From the NCBI RefSeq assembly GCF_018223745.1, contig NZ_CP073653.1, forward strand, positions 74,501-138,500: 64,000 nt of DNA. The letters are read 5' to 3'. This document shows, piece after piece, positions 26,445 through 35,883 of this stretch. Both the position numbers and the translations under genes were made by a program. Source of the stretch: Clostridium beijerinckii (GTDB lineage: Bacteria; Bacillota; Clostridia; Clostridiales; Clostridiaceae). How positions within the stretch are numbered: position 1 is the stretch's first letter; every line of letters starts with the position of its first letter. The notes under the pieces were generated by a model that worked only from the letters and a program-made list of their open reading frames with translations, was not told where the DNA came from and ran no database searches.

Positions 26445-27143
26445 CTATTCTAAGCCGTTTTCAAAACTCTGAATCAATTCTTTTGGAAAGTTTAACATTG
26501 TCATATCTTTAACTATCCTTTTATATGCGTAGGAAATTTCTTTTATCTGAACTTTCATTCCATCTTCCTTACTGATATTTAAAATACAATAAGTGCTATT
26601 TGGCCTACCAATCTTAGGCTTTCCAACACTGCCAGAGTTTATATATACCTTATTTTTAAAATCCTTCATTCCAGGTATATGCGTATGTGCACAAATTAAT
26701 ACGTCGTTAGAAATGGAGTTCATAACTTCTGAAGTATTATCTCCGTCCTTTAAGAGATATTCATCTATTTTATCTGGACTTCCATGAACAAATAAGAGAC
26801 TTTTATTAGCAATATTCAAGGTTAAAGTTGAAGGTAAATTAGCAAGAAATAGTCTGTTTTCTTCTCTTAATTCTTTAACTGTCCAAGGAAGAGAAAAAGC
26901 ATTAATAGGAGTTTCTCTTATATATGAATATTCATTATCAACTACAGAACTATCATAATTTCCTCTTATGCAAAGAATATGACGTCTCCTGATCATGGAA
27001 ATTACTTCGTTAGGGTGAGGACCATAACCAACCAAATCTCCTAGGCAAATAATTGTATCAACTTTCTCAATATCAATATCTTCTAAAAGATTAATAAGAG
27101 CATAGACATTAGCATGAATATCTGAAATTATTGCTATTTTCAT
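26445..27143 (-). CDS. YfcE/MJ0936-type metallophosphoesterase
   Basis: 232 residues. Calcineurin-like metal motifs in order: SDIHAN, GDLVGYGPHP, GNYD, HGSP and CAHTHIP, followed by INSGSVGKPK. The family hydrolyses phosphodiesters; the physiological substrate cannot be deduced. Start ATG 27143 follows aggagga with proper spacing; the ATG six bases earlier is too close to that site. It lies 36 bases after murC, probably in the same transcript. Confidence 0.9.
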   Translation of the reverse strand: MKIAIISDIHANVYALINLLEDIDIEKVDTIICLGDLVGYGPHPNEVISMIRRRHILCIRGNYDSSVVDNEYSYIRETPINAFSLPWTVKELREENRLFLANLPSTLTLNIANKSLLFVHGSPDKIDEYLLKDGDNTSEVMNSISNDVLICAHTHIPGMKDFKNKVYINSGSVGKPKIGRPNSTYCILNISKEDGMKVQIKEISYAYKRIVKDMTMLNFPKELIQSFENGLE

Positions 27144-27179
27144 GAGCATTCCTCCTAAGTTATTTAGCAAATTAAGTAT

Positions 27180-28559
27180 TTAGGATTTTAGGTATTTTTC
27201 CCCAACAATAACTACATCACCAGCACCTACTGTTAATAGCAAGTCACCAGAAACTAGTTTTGATTTTACGTAATTAAGTGCTTCATCATGTGAGTGAACA
27301 TTGATACATTTCAATCCTTTATTTCTTAATGCATCACCAAGTTCGTCAGAAGATACAAGTCCAGTATTTCTCTCTCTAGCTGCATAGATGTCCATTAGTA
27401 TAAGTTCATCTGCATCATTGAAACATTCTGTAAATTCATCAAATAGGGCCTTTGTTCTAGTATAAGTGTGAGGTTGAAAAATACAATAAGTCTTATTATG
27501 ATTCATTTGTTTAGCAGTACTTAATGTGGCTTTAATCTCTGTAGGGTGATGAGCGTAGTCATCTATAACAGTTACACCATTTAATTTTCCCTTATATTCA
27601 AATCTTTTATGCGCTCCTTTGCAGTTCGATAATCCTTCAATAATACAGTCATTAGAAATATTAAATATAAGAGAAACACAAATCGAAGCAAGGGCATTCA
27701 ATATATTATGCTTACCTGGCACATTTAAAGTAATATTGAATAAGTTTTTACAGTCCTTATACACATCAAAAGTGGCACAACCATTTGTATTGAAATGAAT
27801 ATTTTTAGCAGTTAAATTAGCATTGTCACTAAATCCATAACTTAGAGTATTGCAATTTGTCTCAGACAGAATTTCATTTACCCTTTGATCGTCAGCATAT
27901 CCAACAAGATAACCATCTTCTGGGATAAGTCTTGAGAATTGTAAAAATGTATCAGCAATTTCATCTATATCTTTATAGTAATCAAGATGATCAGAATCAA
28001 TATTTAGAATTATTCCAACGTAAGGTGGGAATTTTAAAAATGAACGTTTATATTCACAAGCTTCAGTTAAGAAATATTCACTATTACCAATTCTGAAATT
28101 TCCTCCAATTGCATCTAATTCACCACCAACTAAGATAGTTGGATCTAAATTATCAGCAAGTGTTATATGAGAAAGCATGGATGTACATGTAGTCTTTCCA
28201 TGAGTTCCAGATATTGCAACACTGTATTTATGCCCCTTCATAATTTGCCCTAAGAATTCAGCTCTGTCCATTAATGCAATATTTTTTTCCTTGGCTTCTA
28301 AAAGTTCAGGATTATCAGATGGGATTGCAGCGGTATAGACTACTAAATCTACATTATTAATATTCTCTCTTCTATGACCTATGTAAATTTCAGCACCTGA
28401 AGATCTTAATTTATCAATGATTGCAGAATCCTTAAAGTCAGAGCCAGATACACTATAACCACTATTTAATAAAACAGCAGCAAGTCCGCTCATACTAATT
28501 CCACCAATGCCAATGAAATGAATTTTTTTATCTTTATCTTTTATAAAATTGAAAGACAA
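27180..28559 (-). CDS. murC: UDP-N-acetylmuramate--L-alanine ligase
   Basis: 459 residues. N-terminal Rossmann [17 protein letters not shown] loop GTHGKTT (118-124), central [10 protein letters not shown] and C-terminal [10 protein letters not shown] and FQPHTYTRT. It adds L-alanine to UDP-MurNAc in the cytosol, the first peptide step of peptidoglycan synthesis. The start is TTG with aaggag seven bases upstream. It lies outside any dcw cluster, divergent from purR. Confidence 0.95.
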   Translation of the reverse strand: MSFNFIKDKDKKIHFIGIGGISMSGLAAVLLNSGYSVSGSDFKDSAIIDKLRSSGAEIYIGHRRENINNVDLVVYTAAIPSDNPELLEAKEKNIALMDRAEFLGQIMKGHKYSVAISGTHGKTTCTSMLSHITLADNLDPTILVGGELDAIGGNFRIGNSEYFLTEACEYKRSFLKFPPYVGIILNIDSDHLDYYKDIDEIADTFLQFSRLIPEDGYLVGYADDQRVNEILSETNCNTLSYGFSDNANLTAKNIHFNTNGCATFDVYKDCKNLFNITLNVPGKHNILNALASICVSLIFNISNDCIIEGLSNCKGAHKRFEYKGKLNGVTVIDDYAHHPTEIKATLSTAKQMNHNKTYCIFQPHTYTRTKALFDEFTECFNDADELILMDIYAARERNTGLVSSDELGDALRNKGLKCINVHSHDEALNYVKSKLVSGDLLLTVGAGDVVIVGEKYLKS

Positions 28560-28846
28560 ATGATCAACTCCTTTTTAATTAATAAAACTAAATGTTATTA
28601 TAAGTTCCAAAATTTGAGTATAGAATTTTTAGTTTTATACTTTAACTATAATTATATACATTTTTCAAAAAATCAACCATAGTAAAAAATAAATACACAA
28701 TATTTTATGCATATTTAGCGAGTTTGTGAACAAGTTATAAATATAAATTAACTTTATAACTAAAAATATTGATATTAACTTGAAATTAGCATAAAATATG
28801 AATATTAAAGCGATTTAATATAAAAAAAATTCGTGTGGGTGATTTT

Positions 28847-29662
28847 ATGGAGAAGTTTACAAGAAATAATAGGGTAGTTGCCATAACAAAAATATTATTA
28901 GAAAACCCAAATAAAATATTGGGATTAAATAAATTTTCAGAATTACTAAATGCAGCTAAATCTACTATAAGTGAAGATATTGTTGTTGTTAGAGAAATTC
29001 TAGAAAGACTTGAAATGGGTAAAGTTGAAACAATTGCAGGAGTAGCAGGTGGGATAAAATACATTCCTCAAAGTGGCGAAGAAGAGAAGAAAGCTTTTGC
29101 ATTAGAATTATGTCAGCAATTAAGTGATGATGGAAGAGTTATACCGGGAAATATAATATATATGACGGATCTAATGTATGATCCTAAGATAATAAATAAA
29201 GCAGGAGTCATGCTTTCATCGTGTTTTCAAGGAAAAGAGATTGATTATGTAATAACGGTAGAAACTAAAGGTATTCCTTTAGCTTATGAGGTTGCTAGAA
29301 ATTTAGGCGTACAATTAGTTATTGCTAGAAGAGATAGTCAAGTAACGGAAGGTCCTACAGTTACTATAAACTATGTATCAGGAAGCAATGGAAGATTGCA
29401 ACAAATGTCTCTATCAAAAAAGTCCATGAAACCATCAAGTAAATGTATATTCATTGATGATTTCATGAAGGGTGGAGGAACTGCAATAGGTATTAAGGAC
29501 TTATTGAAAGAGTTCGATAGCGAGCTAGTAGGAATAGGAGTATTAGTCGATAATAAACAAATTGAAAAAAAATTAGTAGACGAATATGTTTCTATTGTAG
29601 AGTTAAAAGCTGTTGATAAATCAGCAATTATAGGGATACAACCTTCAAAAACATTTTCTTAA
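28847..29662 (+). CDS. purR: Purine operon repressor PurR (Bacillus type)
   Basis: 271 residues. N-terminal winged-helix (KFTRNNRVVAITKILLENPN) joined to a phosphoribosyltransferase-like domain with the PRPP loop IFIDDFMKGGGTA. The family binds PurBoxes upstream of purine genes and is released by PRPP. ATG 28847 chosen with gtgggtga upstream; an in-frame GTG four codons earlier overlaps that site. Next to spoVG as in Bacillus, except that yabJ is absent. Confidence 0.93.
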   Translation: MEKFTRNNRVVAITKILLENPNKILGLNKFSELLNAAKSTISEDIVVVREILERLEMGKVETIAGVAGGIKYIPQSGEEEKKAFALELCQQLSDDGRVIPGNIIYMTDLMYDPKIINKAGVMLSSCFQGKEIDYVITVETKGIPLAYEVARNLGVQLVIARRDSQVTEGPTVTINYVSGSNGRLQQMSLSKKSMKPSSKCIFIDDFMKGGGTAIGIKDLLKEFDSELVGIGVLVDNKQIEKKLVDEYVSIVELKAVDKSAIIGIQPSKTFS

Positions 29663-29992
29663 AATTAACAGAAAATTTTACTCTAAAGATGCCGCGTAAT
29701 TCCAAATACTTTTAATTCAGTATACATATAAATGAACATTAAATTTGTAGATAGGCCCAACAAGAAAAATATTGATTTTATGGTAAATATTTATTGTTAC
29801 TTCAAGTTGTCGTGAATAGAAATTGTTCTGAAATTCAAATAGGACAATCCCAGAAATTTGGTATTTGTATAAGATTACACAAAAAAATAAATTTTATAAG
29901 GATTTATCAAATATAAAAAAGGAATTTAGAAATTTGTGGAGAAATTATATAATATTAAATATTTTTAAGGCAACTGGGAGGGGTGGAGTAAA
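29663..29992 (+). promoter_or_regulatory. spoVG upstream region with sigma-H-like promoter
   Basis: 330 bases without a gene. AGGATTT at 29899-29905 and GGAAT at 29921-29925 resemble the sigma-H pattern (AGGAwWW, then GAAT), with a spacer about one base long of ideal. spoVG is a classic sigma-H target in Bacillus, which makes this plausible. aactgggagggg is the ribosome site. Confidence 0.4.
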
Positions 29993-30268
29993 ATGCAAAT
30001 AACAGATGTTAGGATTAGAAAAATTGCATCAGAAGGTAAAATGAAAGGAATAGTTTCTGTCACATTTGATAATGAATTTGTAGTTCATGATATCAAAGTT
30101 ATAGAAGGACAAATGGGTTTATTTATTGCTATGCCTAGTAGAAAAACACCAGATGGAGAATTTAAGGATATAGCTCACCCAATAAATACAGAAGCAAGAG
30201 AAAAAATACAAACTGCAATTTTAGAAGCTTATGAAAAAGCAGTCTCAGAAGAAGTTGTAGAAGGCTAG
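29993..30268 (+). CDS. spoVG: SpoVG, RNA/DNA-binding sporulation regulator
   Basis: 91 residues, normal length. Starts [20 protein letters not shown] and contains [20 protein letters not shown], the strongly conserved SpoVG core. It is a small site-specific nucleic-acid-binding protein affecting cell division at sporulation and other processes. Position between purR and glmU is the same as in Bacillus. Confidence 0.96.
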   Translation: MQITDVRIRKIASEGKMKGIVSVTFDNEFVVHDIKVIEGQMGLFIAMPSRKTPDGEFKDIAHPINTEAREKIQTAILEAYEKAVSEEVVEG

Positions 30269-30274
30269 GATTTT

Positions 30275-30314
30275 AACAAAAGGAAGTTTTAATAACTTCC
30301 TTTTGTTTTGTCAT
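30275..30314 (+). terminator. Terminator after spoVG
   Basis: Perfect 14-bp stem aacaaaaggaagtt (30275-30288) with aacttccttttgtt (30294-30307), T-rich tail. Confidence 0.88.
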
Positions 30315-30463
30315 AAAGTATTTCTATAGCCAAATATTAAATGTACTAATGGGTTGAAATAAGAGTAGCTTTCCAATATAATTAAATTGATATGAATATT
30401 TAACCGATTATTGTAAGTAAATAATCGTGTTAATATAAATTTATAAATGAGGTGTGGTATATA

Positions 30464-31831
30464 ATGTATAAATGTGCACTGGTTTTAGCAGCGGGTCAAG
30501 GTAAAAGAATAAAATCTGATTTACCTAAAGTATTGCATAAAGTATGTGGTAAAGAAATGCTAAAACATGTTATAGATTCGATAAGAAAATCAGGAATTGA
30601 TGATATAGATGTAATTATAGGGAAAGGTGCTGAGCTTGTTAAAGAGAGAACATTAGATAGAAATGTTAGTTATTCAATGCAAGCTGAACAATTAGGAACT
30701 GGTCATGCTGTTAAGTGTGCTGAAGAGTTCTTAAAGGATAAGAAAGGAGTAGTCGCAATTTTTACTGGTGATACTCCTTTAATAAAGCAATCAACAATTG
30801 AAAGGCTATTTAATGAACATATAGAAGCAAAAAATTCAGCAACTATATTAACAGCAATAGTTAATGATCCTACAGGTTATGGAAGAATAGTAAGAACGAA
30901 TGACGGCGTATCAAAAATTGTAGAGCATAAAGATTGCACTGAAGAAGAGCTTAAGATAAACGAGATGAATTCAGGAATATATTGTTTTGATATTGAGCTA
31001 CTTGTAGATGCGTTAAGTAAGATAACAAATAATAATGGACAAGGTGAATATTATCTTACAGATGCTATAGGAATATTAAAATCTCAAGGTAAAAAAATAG
31101 GTGCAGTCGTAACTGAATATGAAGAAACTATAGGAGTAAATTCAAGAGTTCAGTTAGCAGAAGCAGAAGAAATACTTAAGAATAGAATAAATCTTATGCA
31201 TATGGAAAATGGAGTTACTCTAATTGATCCTAGAACAACATATATAGGGATTGATGTTGAAATAGGCAAAGATACAATAATATATCCTAATAATATTTTA
31301 GAGGGAAATACAAAGATAGGTAATAACTGCTTAATTTATCAAAATTCAAGAATTGTTGATAGTAATATTGGTAATGAGGTAGATGTTCAAGCTTCAGTTA
31401 TATTAAATAGTAATATTGGTGATAATACTACTGTTGGTCCGTTTGCGTATATAAGACCAGAAACTACAATTGGTAAGCATGCAAGAATAGGAGATTTTGT
31501 AGAAATAAAGAAATCTACTATTGGAGATGGAACTAAAGTCTCTCACTTAACTTATATAGGAGATGCAGAAGTGGGATCGGAATGTAATTTCGGATGTGGT
31601 ACAGTAGTTGTAAATTATGATGGTAAGAATAAACATAAGACTATTATAGGAGATCATAGCTTTATAGGCTGTAATACCAATTTGGTATCACCTGTCACAA
31701 TTCACGATAATACTTATATTGCGGCAGGATCGACCATTACATCTGAAGTAAAAGAAGGTGATCTTGCAGTTGCAAGAGCTAAGCAAAGAAATATCAGTGG
31801 ATGGGTAGATAAAAAGGGATTAAAAAAATAA
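30464..31831 (+). CDS. glmU: Bifunctional GlcN-1-P acetyltransferase / GlcNAc-1-P uridyltransferase
   Basis: 455 residues. N-terminal nucleotidyltransferase with [21 protein letters not shown]-terminal left-handed beta-helix of hexapeptide repeats (IGNNCLI, IGNEVDV, IGDNTTV, IGKHARI). It makes UDP-GlcNAc for wall and teichoic acid synthesis. ATG 30464 has gaggtg nine bases upstream; a GTG 12 bases earlier lies inside that site. prs follows 47 bases later, the glmU-prs order of Bacillus. Confidence 0.95.
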   Translation: MYKCALVLAAGQGKRIKSDLPKVLHKVCGKEMLKHVIDSIRKSGIDDIDVIIGKGAELVKERTLDRNVSYSMQAEQLGTGHAVKCAEEFLKDKKGVVAIFTGDTPLIKQSTIERLFNEHIEAKNSATILTAIVNDPTGYGRIVRTNDGVSKIVEHKDCTEEELKINEMNSGIYCFDIELLVDALSKITNNNGQGEYYLTDAIGILKSQGKKIGAVVTEYEETIGVNSRVQLAEAEEILKNRINLMHMENGVTLIDPRTTYIGIDVEIGKDTIIYPNNILEGNTKIGNNCLIYQNSRIVDSNIGNEVDVQASVILNSNIGDNTTVGPFAYIRPETTIGKHARIGDFVEIKKSTIGDGTKVSHLTYIGDAEVGSECNFGCGTVVVNYDGKNKHKTIIGDHSFIGCNTNLVSPVTIHDNTYIAAGSTITSEVKEGDLAVARAKQRNISGWVDKKGLKK

Positions 31832-31878
31832 TTTTTTAATAATAAATCAGCCAAAATTTTAAGGAGGTCTTCTCAATT

Positions 31879-32844
31879 ATGATAACTCATGGAAGAAATA
31901 TAAAAGTATTTACTGGAAATTCGCACTCACAGTTAGCTCAAGATATAGCAGAGATTTTAGGAGTTCCAGTAGGAAACTCTAAGGTTTCAACTTTTAGTGA
32001 TGGTGAAATATCTGTTGATATTAATGAAACTGTTAGAGGGAATGATGTGTTCATAGTTCAATCTACATCTTCACCTGTTAATAACAATCTAATGGAATTG
32101 CTAATTATGATTGATGCATTTAAAAGGGCATCAGCGGGTAGAATTACAGCGGTTATTCCATATTATGGATATGCTAGGCAGGATAGGAAAGTTAAATCAA
32201 GAGATCCTATAACTGCAAAACTGGTTGCAGATTTATTGACTGCAGCGGGAGCAAACAGGGTCTTAACTATGGATTTACATGCATCTCAGATTCAAGGATA
32301 CTTTAATATTCCAGTAGATCATTTACTTGGAGCACCAATACTTGCTGAGCATTATATATCAAAAGGATTAGTAGATCAAGATGATGTTGTTGTAGTTTCA
32401 CCAGATTTAGGAAGTGTAACGAGGGCAAGAAAATTTGCGGATAATTTACATGCTCCAATAGCAATCATAGATAAGAGAAGGCCAAAGGCAAATGTTTCAG
32501 AAATAATGAATATTATTGGTGATATTGAAGGAAAAAGATGTATATTAATTGATGATATGATAGATACAGCAGGAACTATTGCAAATGCAGCGAATGCACT
32601 TAAGGATTTAGGGGCTAAGAATGTATATGCTTGCTGTACACATGGAGTATTGTCTGGCCCTGCAATGGACAGGATAAATACTTCAGCAATTGAAGAATTA
32701 GTACTATTAAATACAATTCCGTTAAAAGAAGGTAACGATAATAGCAAAATTAGATCTATATCAGTAGCTCCTTTATTTGCAGAAGCAATAAAGAGAATTT
32801 ATGATGATCAACCAATAAGTAAGTTATTTGAATGTCAACAATAA
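31879..32844 (+). CDS. prs: Ribose-phosphate pyrophosphokinase
   Basis: 321 residues. [24 protein letters not shown] and the PRPP-binding [11 protein letters not shown] are all intact. It makes PRPP for purines, pyrimidines, histidine and NAD, and is the source of the ligand sensed by PurR encoded upstream. aaggaggt precedes the ATG. In Bacillus ctc follows; here it is replaced by a two-component system. Confidence 0.96.
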   Translation: MITHGRNIKVFTGNSHSQLAQDIAEILGVPVGNSKVSTFSDGEISVDINETVRGNDVFIVQSTSSPVNNNLMELLIMIDAFKRASAGRITAVIPYYGYARQDRKVKSRDPITAKLVADLLTAAGANRVLTMDLHASQIQGYFNIPVDHLLGAPILAEHYISKGLVDQDDVVVVSPDLGSVTRARKFADNLHAPIAIIDKRRPKANVSEIMNIIGDIEGKRCILIDDMIDTAGTIANAANALKDLGAKNVYACCTHGVLSGPAMDRINTSAIEELVLLNTIPLKEGNDNSKIRSISVAPLFAEAIKRIYDDQPISKLFECQQ

Positions 32845-32886
32845 ATAATAATTTAAAGAGTTTTTAAATAAATAAGATATTGAAAG

Positions 32887-32936
32887 GAATGTATATTTAC
32901 TCTAAGTAATTAGGGTAAATATATATTCTATTTTTT
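32887..32936 (+). terminator. Terminator after prs
   Basis: A 17-bp stem with G-U pairs (32887-32903 with 32912-32928), eight-base loop, then ta and six T. The rest of the 318-base gap to the response regulator is AT-rich with no gene. Confidence 0.87.
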
Positions 32937-33162
32937 ATAGTTAAATAAATTTATTTTATTAAGTCAATATTAAGATTGTAAACGAGAAAAGTTTTATGAT
33001 TTAATTAAAATAGGATCTATTAAATAATTATTATACTTATATATTTTTAGAATATTTATTATAATTAAAGGATAATTTTGTTTTCTATAATAAATAGTAT
33101 ATTTATGTTATATTAGGATATGAATGCTTATGCAATAGTAATAAATTAAGGAGGAAAGAAGA

Positions 33163-33849
33163 ATGGATGGAGTTACAACCAAGGTTCTGATTGTGGATGA
33201 CGATGAAAACATTAGTGAAGTTATAGACATGTATTTAAAAAGCTCTGGATATAATACAAAGATAGCCTTGAATGGTAAAGAGGCTCAAGAATTTTATTTA
33301 GAATATAATCCAGATATTGTCTTGCTTGATGTTATGATACCGTATATAGATGGAATTGATATTCTAAAATGGATACGAAAACAGAAGGAAACTCCAGTTA
33401 TAATGATTACAGCAAAGGGGGACACCTTTGACAAGGTTTTAGCACTGGAAATTGGTGCAGATGATTATATAGTAAAACCTTTTGAACCTAAAGAGTTGTT
33501 AGCCAGAGTAAAAGCTGTATTAAGGAGATATTCTTCAGAGAATATTAAAAATGAAGTAATAAAATTAAGTGATTTATCAATAGATTCAACTTCGTATAAA
33601 GTTATATATAATGAAGAAGAAATAAAAATGCCACCAAAGGAATTTGAACTATTATATTATTTGGCTAATAATAAAAATAAAGTTTTTACGAGAGAGCAAT
33701 TACTTTGTGAAGTATGGGGATATGATTATCCAGGAGATTCTAGAACTGTAGATGTTCATATAAAAAGATTAAGAGAAAAATTAAGTAGTGGAGAACAGTG
33801 GGAAATCCAAACAGTATGGGGTGTTGGTTATAAATTTGAGGTAAATTAA
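33163..33849 (+). CDS. OmpR-family response regulator
   Basis: 228 residues. Receiver domain with acidic DDDENIS, phospho-acceptor D56 in VLLDVMIP, T in MITAKG and K in VKPFEP; C-terminal winged helix with FTREQLLCEVWGYDYPGDSR and VDVHIKRLREKL. Partner of the histidine kinase that begins at the next base. Target genes unknown; it occupies the ctc position between prs and pth. Confidence 0.94.
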   Translation: MDGVTTKVLIVDDDENISEVIDMYLKSSGYNTKIALNGKEAQEFYLEYNPDIVLLDVMIPYIDGIDILKWIRKQKETPVIMITAKGDTFDKVLALEIGADDYIVKPFEPKELLARVKAVLRRYSSENIKNEVIKLSDLSIDSTSYKVIYNEEEIKMPPKEFELLYYLANNKNKVFTREQLLCEVWGYDYPGDSRTVDVHIKRLREKLSSGEQWEIQTVWGVGYKFEVN

Positions 33850-35271
33850 ATGAAAAAGAGTGGAAGCTTACTTCAAAAACTTATAATAACATTTATAGTT
33901 ATTTTGACTATTGTTTTAGTTTCATTAGCTTGGTTATTATCTATATGGTTTAGAATAACATATTTTACTGAAAAGAAGGTGCAGTTTCAGAAAGATGGAG
34001 AGTATATATCCGAATCTATAAAAACATACAATTCTAACAAAAATTCATTGGAATATGATAAATTACAGGCTATAGTGGATATGTCAAGTGTTGGAGCAAA
34101 TGCTGATATTACTGTTTCTGATAAGTTTGATAATATATATATATACTCCAAAACTTCAAGTACTAAGGAGATAGACAATAAACCAGAGAATCTAGATAAT
34201 AGTAAATATTCTTTATTGGATGGAAAGCCAGTAGAGTATATTGGAGATCGTTACACCTATATATATCCGATATTAGAAGATGATGAGTTTCAAGGATATA
34301 TTGTCATGACAGCTCCTTTATCAACAATAGGTAAACAGTTGCATAGAATATATCTTATTGTATGGATATCGGCATTAGGAGCAATGGTATTTGCATCTGT
34401 AGTTTTATCATTAGTTTCAAAGAAAATATTGATTAATCCTTTAGCTGAAATAAACAAGGCAGCCAAAAGGTTTGCTAATGGAGAAGTTAATAAAAGAGTT
34501 CATATAGAATCGTGTGATGAGATTGGTGAGTTGGCAAGCTCATTTAATATAATGGCGGAGTCTTTAGAAAAGGTTGAGAATAATAGAAGAGATTTTATAT
34601 CAAATGTTTCTCATGAGTTGAGATCACCAATAACTTCTATAAAGGGATTTATTGCTGGAATAATAGATGGAGTGATTCCAAGGGATAAAGAAGGATATTA
34701 TTTAGACATAGTATACAGTGAGATAAAAAGACTTACAAGATTAATTAATGATTTACTAGATTTATCAGCCATTGAATCAGGTAAATTAAAATTCAATATG
34801 AGAAAGATCGATATAAATGAGTTAATTAGATTATGTGTTATAAATAATGAACAAAAGATAAGAGAAAAGCAAATAATGTTAAAAATAGATTTGAAAGACC
34901 AGAATTGTTATGTAAAAGCTGATGAAGATAAGACAATGCAAGTCATAACTAATTTATTAGATAATGCAATAAAATACTGCGGAAATAATGGAATTATAAG
35001 AATTAGTACATATTCCAAGGGTTCTAAAGTATTTGTTGAGATATATAATAATGGACCTAAAATTGCAGATGAAGAAATAAGGCATATATGGAATAGATTT
35101 TATAAATCAGATAAATCTAGAACAAACAAAGTTAGTACTGGACTCGGATTGCCAATAGTAAGAATGATAATTATGCAACAAGGTGAGGAAGTATGGGTCA
35201 AGAATCATCCTAATATAGGAGTCACATTTACATTTTCTCTTACAAAATATAAAAATAATAAGATTAGATAA
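33850..35271 (+). CDS. Membrane sensor histidine kinase
   Basis: 473 residues. Two membrane segments (about 10-33 and 170-190) enclose an external sensor domain; then HAMP (INPLAEINKAAKRFANGE), phospho-acceptor H255 in VSHELRSPI, N box LLDNAIKYCG and ATP-lid GLGLPIV. The ATG starts at the base after the response-regulator stop, with gaggt inside that gene, so translation is coupled. Stimulus not deducible. Confidence 0.94.
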   Translation: MKKSGSLLQKLIITFIVILTIVLVSLAWLLSIWFRITYFTEKKVQFQKDGEYISESIKTYNSNKNSLEYDKLQAIVDMSSVGANADITVSDKFDNIYIYSKTSSTKEIDNKPENLDNSKYSLLDGKPVEYIGDRYTYIYPILEDDEFQGYIVMTAPLSTIGKQLHRIYLIVWISALGAMVFASVVLSLVSKKILINPLAEINKAAKRFANGEVNKRVHIESCDEIGELASSFNIMAESLEKVENNRRDFISNVSHELRSPITSIKGFIAGIIDGVIPRDKEGYYLDIVYSEIKRLTRLINDLLDLSAIESGKLKFNMRKIDINELIRLCVINNEQKIREKQIMLKIDLKDQNCYVKADEDKTMQVITNLLDNAIKYCGNNGIIRISTYSKGSKVFVEIYNNGPKIADEEIRHIWNRFYKSDKSRTNKVSTGLGLPIVRMIIMQQGEEVWVKNHPNIGVTFTFSLTKYKNNKIR

Positions 35272-35293
35272 GAGCGCTAAGGAGGACACAAGT

Positions 35294-35869
35294 ATGTTTT
35301 TAATAGTAGGTCTTGGAAACCCAGGGAATGAGTATGAGAATACAAGACATAATATTGGTTTTAAAGTTATTGATAATATTGCAAAAGAGTATAATATTGA
35401 AATAAACAGGCAAAAATTTAAAGGTATGTATGGAGAAGGTTTTATAAATGGAAAAAAGGTTATGCTTTTAAAGCCAACTACTTACATGAACTTAAGTGGT
35501 GAAAGTGTAAGAGAAGTAGTTGATTTTTATAATCTTAACAACGATGAGATACTAGTTATATATGATGATATAAGTCTAGAAGTTGGAAAATTAAGAATAA
35601 GAGAAAAAGGAAGTGCTGGAGGGCATAATGGAATAAAGAGCATTATAGCACATTTAAATAGTGAAATTTTCTCAAGGATAAAAGTAGGGGTAGGACAACC
35701 TAATGGAGATTTAGTAAAGCATGTATTAGGTAAATTTACAAAAGAAGAAACTGCTATTCTAAGTGAAAGTATAGAAGCGTCCACAAAGGCGGCGGCGGAA
35801 ATAATTAAAAATGATGTTAAGACAGCTATGAATCAGTTCAATGGATTCAAGGCGAGTACAACAGTTTAA
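35294..35869 (+). CDS. pth: Peptidyl-tRNA hydrolase
   Basis: 191 residues. GLGNPGNEYENTRHNIGF (catalytic His), LLKPTTYMNLSGE, VIYDDISLEVGKLRIREKGS and GGHNGIKSI are the Pth signature blocks. It frees tRNA from peptidyl-tRNA lost by ribosomes. aaggagga just upstream; 14 bases before mfd, the spoVC-mfd order of Bacillus. Confidence 0.96.
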   Translation: MFLIVGLGNPGNEYENTRHNIGFKVIDNIAKEYNIEINRQKFKGMYGEGFINGKKVMLLKPTTYMNLSGESVREVVDFYNLNNDEILVIYDDISLEVGKLRIREKGSAGGHNGIKSIIAHLNSEIFSRIKVGVGQPNGDLVKHVLGKFTKEETAILSESIEASTKAAAEIIKNDVKTAMNQFNGFKASTTV

Positions 35870-35883
35870 GGAAGGTGCATGGG

